A DNA stretch of 36,303 nt from a virus. Shown in pieces: positions 14,806-22,573 of the stretch; the first letter of the stretch is position 1, and each line of letters opens with the position of its first letter. The translations under genes and the position numbers were made by a program. A model generated the notes under the pieces. It searched no databases, was not told where the DNA came from, and saw nothing but the letters and a program-made list of their open reading frames with translations. The stretch covers positions 1-36,303 of IMG/VR virus record IMGVR_UViG_3300044609_000380. One strand, 5' to 3'.

Positions 14806-15893
14806 CAGATAAATCCACCGAACCGAAATTGAATCTTCGCAGACCCGAACGGCTGCACGTTAATCACGCTGCGCTCATTAGGGCTGTACGCCTCAAGCTC
14901 ATTCCGAAGCGACCGCAGTGCTAGCTGGATCTCGCGCTCAGCCTCGGTGTACTGATTTCGGTCTTCTTTCTGGATCGCCTTCATCATGTGCTTGATCGCC
15001 TGGAGGTTCCCGATGAACAACCAGTCTGAATCAACGACCGCCGGTATAAAGTCCAGGCGAACGATCGATTCTACGACCGTGTTGGTGCAAGTCTCGTCTG
15101 CTGGCACGCAGCCGTCTCCGTTGTCGATGCAACAGTTGTCCTGGGTTGTGCTGCACGAGTTGGCGCCACCGCACACCTCGGGCATCCCGACAAGGTAGGT
15201 GCGACGGTACTCAGGGTTCTGCTCGCTCGGGCCCCAGACTGCAACCTGGGTTAGTAGAAGGGTTGTCGGGTTGTACGCCAGAATCGTCAGGCTCCCTTGA
15301 GTCAACGGCTTCTGAGCGCCAGTCAGACCCGGCTGCTTGAAGAGGTTGGTTGTCTGGACGTAGGCCGTGATGGAGGGGTTTGGAAGCGTGACGTATTCAC
15401 CCCAGACGTATTCTCCGCTGACCGAGTCCAACGTGCGGATTGGTATTCCATTCGGATCAAGCCCCTGCAAGAGAACACGCTTACCAACGTCGGCTGACAG
15501 CTGGGGGGTCACCCTGATGTAGCAGTTGCCAACCGAGTCGCGAAACTGCGTCACCATGCCACGATCCAGCAGCTGGTCTTGCTCGCATCCTTCACGGCCG
15601 CATCCGGTGCGCGGGGCCCGGGTGTCCGTCTGGAACTCGTACCACTGGTTCTGGATGGGAATGTTGTAGCCGCAGAGGTTCATCGCCTCAATCGTCTTGA
15701 CCTCGCGAGGCCAGGTGATGCAGCCGGCGGTGACGCAGACACGCAGCTTCTTGTACGTACCCCACCACTTGCCCATGTCCGCCAAACGAGCCTGAGCCTC
15801 GTTGAGCAGCTGGACGAAACGCTCGTCGCAGGTGGCCAGACCGACTGCCTGCGGGATCGTGGAGTTCTTGGCTTGGGCGAGGGTTTTTCTCAT
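14805..15893 (-). CDS. conserved tail/adaptor-like protein with six-cysteine insert, 362 aa
   Basis: The N-terminal part ('LLNEAQARLADMGKWWGTYK' then 'GCITWPREVKTIEAMNLCG') matches a widespread uncharacterised phage structural protein, common next to nozzle proteins in short-tailed phages and perhaps an adaptor/tail-tubular A analogue. The C-terminus has a helical stretch ('EREIQLALRSLRNELEAY') and a beta-rich end ('SAKIQFRFGGFI'). The middle carries a compact insert (positions 15087-15173) with six cysteines spaced C-x5-C-x6-C-C-x6-C-x6-C, the framework seen in cystine knots. Such an insert is unusual in a phage tail protein. The start ATG (15891-15893) follows the 318-aa gene's stop by one base. 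Confidence 0.78.
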   Translation of the reverse strand: MRKTLAQAKNSTIPQAVGLATCDERFVQLLNEAQARLADMGKWWGTYKKLRVCVTAGCITWPREVKTIEAMNLCGYNIPIQNQWYEFQTDTRAPRTGCGREGCEQDQLLDRGMVTQFRDSVGNCYIRVTPQLSADVGKRVLLQGLDPNGIPIRTLDSVSGEYVWGEYVTLPNPSITAYVQTTNLFKQPGLTGAQKPLTQGSLTILAYNPTTLLLTQVAVWGPSEQNPEYRRTYLVGMPEVCGGANSCSTTQDNCCIDNGDGCVPADETCTNTVVESIVRLDFIPAVVDSDWLFIGNLQAIKHMMKAIQKEDRNQYTEAEREIQLALRSLRNELEAYSPNERSVINVQPFGSAKIQFRFGGFI

Positions 15894-15894
15894 G

Positions 15895-16851
15895 TTATCG
15901 GATGGCGCGGGCCATGACTTTCCATTTGGCTTCGTCGATCGCCGTTGGAACTCCGGTCGATTTGCTGTTCACCCAGATGTTTGCCGTGCCAGCAGCGCGC
16001 ACCATTCCGATTGATGTCGTGTTTGAAAAACACGTCACGGCGATACCATAGTTGGTTGTCCACGAAAGTGATCGTGCGGAAATGCAGTCGTTCTGAGCGT
16101 AACCCGCATCGCCACCGGCATCCGTGCAGATGATCCCAATGTCCCAGCTGAGAGGATCCACGTTGAAGCCGTGAGTGAACGTCACGGATCCGCCGGCTGC
16201 TGGAAACGCCTGATAGTTGGCCACCGGAGTAATATACCCCGACTCCCAGACCGTAGCCGGAGTCGAGTTTGTCCGTAAAAACTGGCGATCAGTTCCAGGA
16301 GAGAAATTTACTGGACCGACATTAAACCCAGGATTTAGCAGCTGGAAACGAGTGCCGTCGTACACGACAACGCACATCTGACCACTCACCATGTCTCCTG
16401 CGACCAATGGAGTGGTGCCAAACTTCGTGATCGCTTTCACTCCGCGTGCATCAACATCAACGGTGGTCGCGCCTGTGTTTGAAAGGTTTGCAACGAACGC
16501 ATAGCAGACTCCGGTTCGGTACGCCTGGTTTGCCCCCGGCGAGGTCGGAGTCAGAGCAATCGTGTAGGCGTTGGCAACGCCACCACCGACGCCATACGTA
16601 AACTGCGTCTGAACACGCGCCCATCCGCCCGACGCCGTGTTGTACTTCAGGACCTCGACCGGATTCTGGTTTGAGTCCAGTCGCAGCCAGTAGAGCGAAA
16701 GATCAGCTGGAGGAAATGCGCCCGCCGACCACTCTGGCGGCGCTGAATACTGGGCGATTATCGCTTCCGCGTAGGCGTCCAAACGATCCTGCTCGGATGC
16801 GTAGCAGGCGGGCGGAGGGAGTGTGCCGGCAGTTAGGTTGATTTCAGGCAT
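15895..16851 (-). CDS. putative tail fibre-associated protein, 318 aa
   Basis: Beta-rich, Thr/Gly/Val-rich sequence throughout, for example 'YTIALTPTSPGANQAYRTG' and 'ANLSNTGATTVDVDARGVKA'. These are typical of phage tail fibre shafts and collars: 'G-x-x-Y-x-F-V-A-N-x-x-N-T-G-A-T-T-V-x-V-D' is a recurrent fibre motif. The C-terminal 100 residues ('SWDIGIICTDAGGDAGYAQN') may form a globular tip. The ATG (16849-16851) has no clear Shine-Dalgarno, but the gene begins two bases after the beta-helix fibre gene ends. It probably acts at the virion surface in host recognition. Specificity cannot be predicted. Confidence 0.75.
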   Translation of the reverse strand: MPEINLTAGTLPPPACYASEQDRLDAYAEAIIAQYSAPPEWSAGAFPPADLSLYWLRLDSNQNPVEVLKYNTASGGWARVQTQFTYGVGGGVANAYTIALTPTSPGANQAYRTGVCYAFVANLSNTGATTVDVDARGVKAITKFGTTPLVAGDMVSGQMCVVVYDGTRFQLLNPGFNVGPVNFSPGTDRQFLRTNSTPATVWESGYITPVANYQAFPAAGGSVTFTHGFNVDPLSWDIGIICTDAGGDAGYAQNDCISARSLSWTTNYGIAVTCFSNTTSIGMVRAAGTANIWVNSKSTGVPTAIDEAKWKVMARAIR

Positions 16852-16853
16852 GG

Positions 16854-19800
16854 CTAGATGCGGTAAAGGTAGTCGTTTGGCTTACACGGGCCTGGGTCGC
16901 ATTCAAGCGCCAAACAGCCCTCGGGACAATCGAAATAGAAAAACTGCTCAAGAGGCGCAACACAGCGGTTCGGGCGCCCTGTGAGAAATGCGTTGCCGAA
17001 CTGGCCTCCGTTATTGCGTACCAACCCTTGTCCGCTGAGCCTTCGGACGCTGTTGCATCCAATCTGGATGTTATCGACGTACCGGAAGAAGTTGCCGATT
17101 GAGGAGGTGAACGCTACGTCTGGGCCAGGACTCGCGCAGGTAAACGTCGTGGTCGTCGGGGTTCCGGTTACGATCACCTGATCGTTGAACGAAGCGTTGC
17201 TGAGCCCCTCAACGGTCACGTGGTATCCAAGGAGTATCTGGTGCGCCTTGTTCGTCGTGTACGTGGCCACTCCGGCGGTGCGCTGGAATCCGATGGGTTT
17301 GATTTCCCACGGGAAGTTTATCGGGCTGTTAATGCCGAGGAATCCGCTTCCTGACGTAACTGGCGTATTTGGAAGCGTACCCACCGGGTTGTTAACCGTA
17401 AACTGCGTGGTCGAAGGCGTTGAAAGGACGGTAAACACGCCGTTAAACGTGCCGTCTGCCACGCTAACCATCGAAATTTCCATTCCCACCTGAAGTTCAT
17501 GCGGGGAAACCGTGGTGAACGTCGATATACCAGCTGCGTCTCTTGACGCCCCTGTCGGAAATGGGGCCGGCGGAGCCTTTGGTCTAATCGGTATCTGGTA
17601 GTCCGTCGGATAGTACCAGGTGGACTTGTTGACATCATGGTTGTTGACCAGGAAAACGGCGTCCAAGGGGGTGTACGCGGTCTGGTAGAACCATGATCCT
17701 GGCCCTGTCAGGAGAACATCGTTGTTCTCGATCAACATATCCTTATGCCCTGAGATCAAGGTTGAGTAAGCCTCTGGGTTAGTAATAGTTGGAACCCCTG
17801 AAATCAATGTAAACCAATCCTGCACAACCAAGGCGATAAACGCTGATATGTTCAGCGCCGAGTTGTGATGGATATGAGTTCCCTTGTGCTGGTAGGAATC
17901 GACGTAGAAGCAGGTGCCACGGAACCCGTCGAAATTGTTGTAGCTGATATCCGCACCGTTGGCTTCACGAACTGTGATAGCAGTAACCGGGCTCTGCTGG
18001 TCAACTGGATTAGGGCCACCCTGAACCCGGTTGTATTTGAACTCGCATCCTGTAGCGAAGATGCGCTGGCTTCGGAGCATGATTACCTGGCCGTCGAGGT
18101 AAAGGCCGGGGAGTATGTCGATGCCCGCATTGGATGCCGTAAATCTGTAAGAGTCTGGCGTTGATATGACAGTCAATGACCCAGCGAACCCAAGATTTAC
18201 AACCGCGTATCCAGAGACTGATATTGCTGGAAAAACAGCAGCACCCACCTGCGCGACAGTAAACGTGAAGTCGTTTATAACGCTAGCGACAGTAAAAGAT
18301 CCATCAAACGAGTTGTCGCTGATGTCCACAGACACGGTATTTCCAGGCGCTAAGAAATGCTTCTGCGACGTTATAAATGTAACTACGTTTAATTGTCGTT
18401 GAGCGGATATGATTCCAAAGGCATAATTTCCAATCGTCACCAGCACCACATCCCCCACCCTCAACGTGTGCTTCATCACGCAGGTGTAGGTCGCAACTCC
18501 ACCAACGCGAGAAACCACATTGATCGGGTCAATAAGACTTGAAAATCCGCCAACCACACACTGAGTATTCGACTCTGCGCTGCCAGGGTACAGGGTGCTT
18601 TGAATTGAGTTGCGTCCTTGGTAGCTGAAATCGTTGTTTAGAACCCTTGCTCCCTGAGTGTTGTCAGAAACATTCATCGGAAGAAACGACTTCACAATGA
18701 ACGCTTCCTGATCCGCAATTCCAACTCCGAAATCGTAGAACTGGTTGTTCTGAATGAGCGCGTTCTCGCCGACGTGGTTGATTCCAGCGACGGTGAATGA
18801 CGAGTTTACGCCAGCTGTTGATTGAGCTGTAAGGGCAACGTCTGGATAAGCCCAAGCGCGGGCGTTTTGACTGATTGGTTTGTAGACGGCGCCGTTTTCG
18901 CTTTGTACTGGTACGTCCGGTCCAGCAACTGCAACTTTGAATTGGTTCTGAAAAATAATTGGGCCAAGAACTACCAGTTCGGTTCCGTTGAAGCCTGGGA
19001 TCGAGATGCCAGAAATGTTAACCTTGTCACCAGGCACAAAATCATGGTCTGTGTTAAGATCGTAAATTACCTCTCCGGCAAGGCGCTCTACGTTAATAAC
19101 TTGAAACTCAGTAATACGAAACAGAGATCCGCTAAGCCCTGGAAGTATGGCGGTATCAGCACCAGTATTTGCGACGGTAAACTCCGAGGGCGATACAATG
19201 CCTGTAACCGTAAAAATTCCGTTAAACGACCCATCGGCAGCCCCCTGAATCTTCACAATCATCCCTGTTAGCAGGTTGTTCGCAAGGGTGGTTTTAATGT
19301 ACGCCACATTGGTCAAGCGCTGATAGGAAAACAGCTGGAGGTAAGGCGTGTTTCGCGTGCAGAAAACCTGTTGCGCGTCTAAAAACCCATTAACCGTAAA
19401 AACACCGTTTCTTGCTGGGTCCGTAAACCCAGTCACGGTAATAACGTCATTCGTTGTAAAACCAAAATTCCACTGCTCATGTTTTGTGAACGTAGCGTAG
19501 TTGTACTGGTTCTGACGCTGGTTAATAAGAACTACACGAAGATCGCGTTGAAAAGACATCGAGGTAATGTTTTCAACCTGACCAAATCCAACAAACGAAA
19601 GATCGTTTCCTGGTCCAACTGTGATTATGTTACTTATGTACTGCCCTAATTCACTGACGTTAGTGTATGGAGCCGGAACAACCGGCGGCGTGTATGCTGG
19701 TGTTGCTTTAGGTTCAATGAAATGTGGATACGCAGTATTGTAAATGTTTACACCGTTTGTCCGTTGAATGGAAGTTATCTTGGTGTCTGCGACCGAATTA

Positions 19801-20489
19801 TTTGCGTAGTTTCCGTCGAAAGTAATTCCTTCAATTATCGTGTTCTTGCAGTTAATACTGTCTAGCGGCGCACCTGCATAAGCTCCAGGTGCCCCTACAA
19901 CTCCAAACCCTGTGTAATTTCCAAGGGTCTTCAGCATCTGGATGTTGGCGCCGTAAGTGTCCCCTCTTTTGGTTGAAGTGTGGTCGGCAAACTTCACGAT
20001 CGTCTTTCCGATGCCCTGACCTGTAAACGCGACGTTGTTGATAACGCCCGTCAACGGTGGGTATCCCATCACAAGTGACGAGGTGTAACCGCCACCGATG
20101 AGGTTGATCCAGCCGTCTTCGGTGACCAGGGGGGCATCGGGATATGCTGGCAGCGGCATCGACACTGTAAATTGCGTCGGCGTCGGTATGCTTAGGACCT
20201 CAAACCCAAACTGTAACGGCCCGGTGCCATTGAAGCTAGCGTCCGTAAACCCGTACAAGGTGATCTTCTCGCCGACCACTAGCCCGTGCGGTGTGGACGT
20301 GTTGAACGTCGCAACGCCTGCGGTGCGGACACGGTCGATGATCTTCGCACCAGGACTCGACCCAAGCAGGAATGTCCCCACTGGAAAATCGCAGCGCAGC
20401 GCAGCGAATAGGCATTCATTGATCGCCCACGCGCTGTTTTTCAGTCCACAAGGATCGGCGCCGTAATCGACTGGATTTGAAGAAGGCAT
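16854..20489 (-). CDS. beta-helix tail fibre/spike with repeated modules, 1211 aa
   Basis: The N-terminus 'NPVDYGADPCGLKNSAWAIN' is the classic opening of pectate-lyase-like right-handed beta-helix tailspikes. Later stretches ('ADISYNNFDGF', 'GTHIHHNSALNISAFIAL', 'DMLIENNDVLL') show beta-helix rungs. Spliced between them are about nine copies of a roughly 55-residue beta module ('AGVATYTTNKAHQI', 'FNGVFTVLSTPSTTQFTV'). The last 40 residues hold five cysteines in 27 positions. The chosen ATG (20487-20489) lies one base after the upstream stop. A TTG at 20514-20516 would add nine residues. It is likely a host-binding fibre or spike. No polysaccharide-lyase active site can be identified by eye. 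Confidence 0.82.
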   Translation of the reverse strand: MPSSNPVDYGADPCGLKNSAWAINECLFAALRCDFPVGTFLLGSSPGAKIIDRVRTAGVATFNTSTPHGLVVGEKITLYGFTDASFNGTGPLQFGFEVLSIPTPTQFTVSMPLPAYPDAPLVTEDGWINLIGGGYTSSLVMGYPPLTGVINNVAFTGQGIGKTIVKFADHTSTKRGDTYGANIQMLKTLGNYTGFGVVGAPGAYAGAPLDSINCKNTIIEGITFDGNYANNSVADTKITSIQRTNGVNIYNTAYPHFIEPKATPAYTPPVVPAPYTNVSELGQYISNIITVGPGNDLSFVGFGQVENITSMSFQRDLRVVLINQRQNQYNYATFTKHEQWNFGFTTNDVITVTGFTDPARNGVFTVNGFLDAQQVFCTRNTPYLQLFSYQRLTNVAYIKTTLANNLLTGMIVKIQGAADGSFNGIFTVTGIVSPSEFTVANTGADTAILPGLSGSLFRITEFQVINVERLAGEVIYDLNTDHDFVPGDKVNISGISIPGFNGTELVVLGPIIFQNQFKVAVAGPDVPVQSENGAVYKPISQNARAWAYPDVALTAQSTAGVNSSFTVAGINHVGENALIQNNQFYDFGVGIADQEAFIVKSFLPMNVSDNTQGARVLNNDFSYQGRNSIQSTLYPGSAESNTQCVVGGFSSLIDPINVVSRVGGVATYTCVMKHTLRVGDVVLVTIGNYAFGIISAQRQLNVVTFITSQKHFLAPGNTVSVDISDNSFDGSFTVASVINDFTFTVAQVGAAVFPAISVSGYAVVNLGFAGSLTVISTPDSYRFTASNAGIDILPGLYLDGQVIMLRSQRIFATGCEFKYNRVQGGPNPVDQQSPVTAITVREANGADISYNNFDGFRGTCFYVDSYQHKGTHIHHNSALNISAFIALVVQDWFTLISGVPTITNPEAYSTLISGHKDMLIENNDVLLTGPGSWFYQTAYTPLDAVFLVNNHDVNKSTWYYPTDYQIPIRPKAPPAPFPTGASRDAAGISTFTTVSPHELQVGMEISMVSVADGTFNGVFTVLSTPSTTQFTVNNPVGTLPNTPVTSGSGFLGINSPINFPWEIKPIGFQRTAGVATYTTNKAHQILLGYHVTVEGLSNASFNDQVIVTGTPTTTTFTCASPGPDVAFTSSIGNFFRYVDNIQIGCNSVRRLSGQGLVRNNGGQFGNAFLTGRPNRCVAPLEQFFYFDCPEGCLALECDPGPCKPNDYLYRI

Positions 20490-20490
20490 A

Positions 20491-22530
20491 CTATTCGGAG
20501 AGTAACGGGCAGGCAACGCGGCTCAGATCGCCATAGATATCTTCCTGAAGGCGTTGAGCAACCATTGCCACGCGCTTAAGCCGGAAGCGGCCGGTGTTCA
20601 CGTAGCGCAACTGAAACTCGTAGCCATCACGAGTAAACCCTCCGGTCTGCAAGTCACACTTGTCCGGAGGCTGCGGGAGGGCTATGCGCGATCTGGCTGG
20701 CGGCTGGTAGTATTTGACCTCTTGGCAGTTAATCACCGCAGGAGGGCAGGAAATCTCTCCTGGCTCACAGTTGCGGTACTTGGCGCAGTCTTTAATCTCG
20801 GCCCATGGTTGCCAGCACTCACCCTCGTTAGCCTTGAAGTAGACCTTGGCTTCGATATTGCCCATCACCTGGTCATACCACTGCTCGGCGCTAACAAGGC
20901 GCTTCTTGTTTGTGGGTTCACCAAACGTCAGTGAGCGGGTCTCAATGGTCCAGTCGATCGGCACATCATCAAACCCATCGAAGTCAAACTGGCCGTTCTT
21001 CGTGACCTCGAAGAGACCGATGTCCCCTTGATTCAGTCCAAACATAAAGCAGCGTTCTTGCTTCTGGATTCGGATCGTCAGCATCTGGAATACATCAACT
21101 CCAGTCCAGACCCCCTCCCATGCCGGCGGGAGTTTTCGGCCCATGCCCGAGACAAGATCAAAGTCCAGCACTACGACCCCTCGGTGTATGATACCTCGGT
21201 TGTTGACCTTCTGGGGCTGAATGGTCATCAGCAACCGATTGTCAAAGTTCACGGAGCTAGCAGCCGTCAGGTAAAAATCCGTGTCGTAAGCCAGCGCACG
21301 GGTCACCTGCCGGCTGATCGGAGTATTTCCAAACTCAGTGAAGTCGCGCCTGGCGTAGATCAACGAGCGAATGCCGTCCTGAGCGCGGAAAAATAGATCA
21401 CCGTTCACCGGCACGATGGATTCGTGGTTGAACGATCCGAAGTTCAGAAGCGCGAATCGCTGGATTGGATAATTGAGATCCTTCCAAACATCCCGGTCCA
21501 CAGGCGCGTTAAACGCGTAAGTGGCGGTCGGGGTGAACACCAGCAGGTCGCCGTCGCCAAGGGACGTGTCCAGGTTGGCCGCGAATGCCAACCCTGTGAT
21601 CGGGCCGCTTGAGACCGCAAAGGCGCCGCCTTCATTGATGAATGTGTTCTCGGTAAATCGAATCACGCTGTCCCGGCCGTAAGCAGGATCACCGTAGACC
21701 AAGTCTCCACCGTAGTATTCCGATCCATTGGCAACCCATAGGCGACCTTTTCCGTAAGCCATCGGGCCGCCTGTTGGCACTTCTTCTCCAGTTGCTCGAC
21801 GCAATGTGGAACCGTCAAACAGATACGGTTGATTCTGAGTGTCTTGGACGATCATCCAATTCTCAGCCTGCTGAAAATAAACGTGTAAAATCTGAGGATT
21901 ATTGGCCGCTAGCTGATAGGCATTGAATGTTGGGCCAAGCAACGGACCTGCGTCAACTCCCGGTGAGTACGTGGTAAATGTCGTTAGGCTTGGGGTAGTC
22001 TGAACCAGAAAATCTCCAAAAAATCCCTGCGGAAAAGACGCACCTGGAGGTTCAGGAAGCCGTACCACCATGCCTGGTGATAATCCGTGAGGCGCTCCGC
22101 AAACGTAGGTGGCGACGTTAGAAACTCGACCGCGAGTTTGAATCTGAAACTGGAAATTTATTGGCGTTATGTCTGTAACGCTGAATCCGTCGTTGATGTC
22201 GATCTGGAAGACTTTGCCTCCGATCGACACAAAAATGTAAGGGTCTTCGTTGTCGGCAGTGTAGGTTCCGCATCCCTGAAAAAACCCCTCTTTGAACGCC
22301 GATTGCACCGCAGCGTTGTAGTAGCCTCCGTTGTAGAGAACGGTTGGATCGGCAAACTTCAGCAGTTTGGTCCAAATCCCAGGTCGCGCTTTCGGGAATC
22401 CTCCGCGCACCGTCGTGTTCACCGCCCATGCTAGCTGGTTCGGTTGAATGAGTGAGGGCGAAAAACCGCTATCCACCCCACCTTCAGCGGTGAGGAGGCC
22501 ATCTACTATGCGATTTTTTTCTGCGACCAT
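20491..22530 (-). CDS. tail nozzle-like beta-propeller protein, 679 aa
   Basis: The N-terminus 'RIVDGLLTAEGGVDSGFSPS' then 'LIQPNQLAWAVNTTVRGGFP' is a signature I recognise from a large phage structural family (G-G-V-x-S-G ... N-Q-L-A-W-x-x-N-x-T-x-R-G-G). The body is beta-rich with repeated strands, in keeping with a propeller-type tail nozzle of short-tailed phages. One copy of the beta module found in the neighbouring fibre lies near 21950-22150. Positions 20725-20817 encode five cysteines in 31 residues. The ATG at 22528-22530 is preferred. The frame stays open to 22572 without a better start. It is the first gene of the leftward virion operon. Confidence 0.8.
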   Translation of the reverse strand: MVAEKNRIVDGLLTAEGGVDSGFSPSLIQPNQLAWAVNTTVRGGFPKARPGIWTKLLKFADPTVLYNGGYYNAAVQSAFKEGFFQGCGTYTADNEDPYIFVSIGGKVFQIDINDGFSVTDITPINFQFQIQTRGRVSNVATYVCGAPHGLSPGMVVRLPEPPGASFPQGFFGDFLVQTTPSLTTFTTYSPGVDAGPLLGPTFNAYQLAANNPQILHVYFQQAENWMIVQDTQNQPYLFDGSTLRRATGEEVPTGGPMAYGKGRLWVANGSEYYGGDLVYGDPAYGRDSVIRFTENTFINEGGAFAVSSGPITGLAFAANLDTSLGDGDLLVFTPTATYAFNAPVDRDVWKDLNYPIQRFALLNFGSFNHESIVPVNGDLFFRAQDGIRSLIYARRDFTEFGNTPISRQVTRALAYDTDFYLTAASSVNFDNRLLMTIQPQKVNNRGIIHRGVVVLDFDLVSGMGRKLPPAWEGVWTGVDVFQMLTIRIQKQERCFMFGLNQGDIGLFEVTKNGQFDFDGFDDVPIDWTIETRSLTFGEPTNKKRLVSAEQWYDQVMGNIEAKVYFKANEGECWQPWAEIKDCAKYRNCEPGEISCPPAVINCQEVKYYQPPARSRIALPQPPDKCDLQTGGFTRDGYEFQLRYVNTGRFRLKRVAMVAQRLQEDIYGDLSRVACPLLSE

Positions 22531-22573
22531 GACGCTTGAACGTATTGAAAGGCCGCAGCAGCATTCCCGCAAG
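22531..22573. promoter_or_regulatory. 43-base divergent gap between virion operon and terminase operon
   Basis: Two long operons leave this point in opposite directions with almost no space. CATG at 22528-22531 gives an ATG on each strand, overlapping. No -10/-35 pair is recognisable within the gap, so promoters must lie inside the 5' coding regions or be of a non-sigma70 type. A GAGGAGG on the plus strand at 22492-22498, nine bases before an ATG at 22508, suggests the terminase might start within the opposite gene. Confidence 0.3.
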
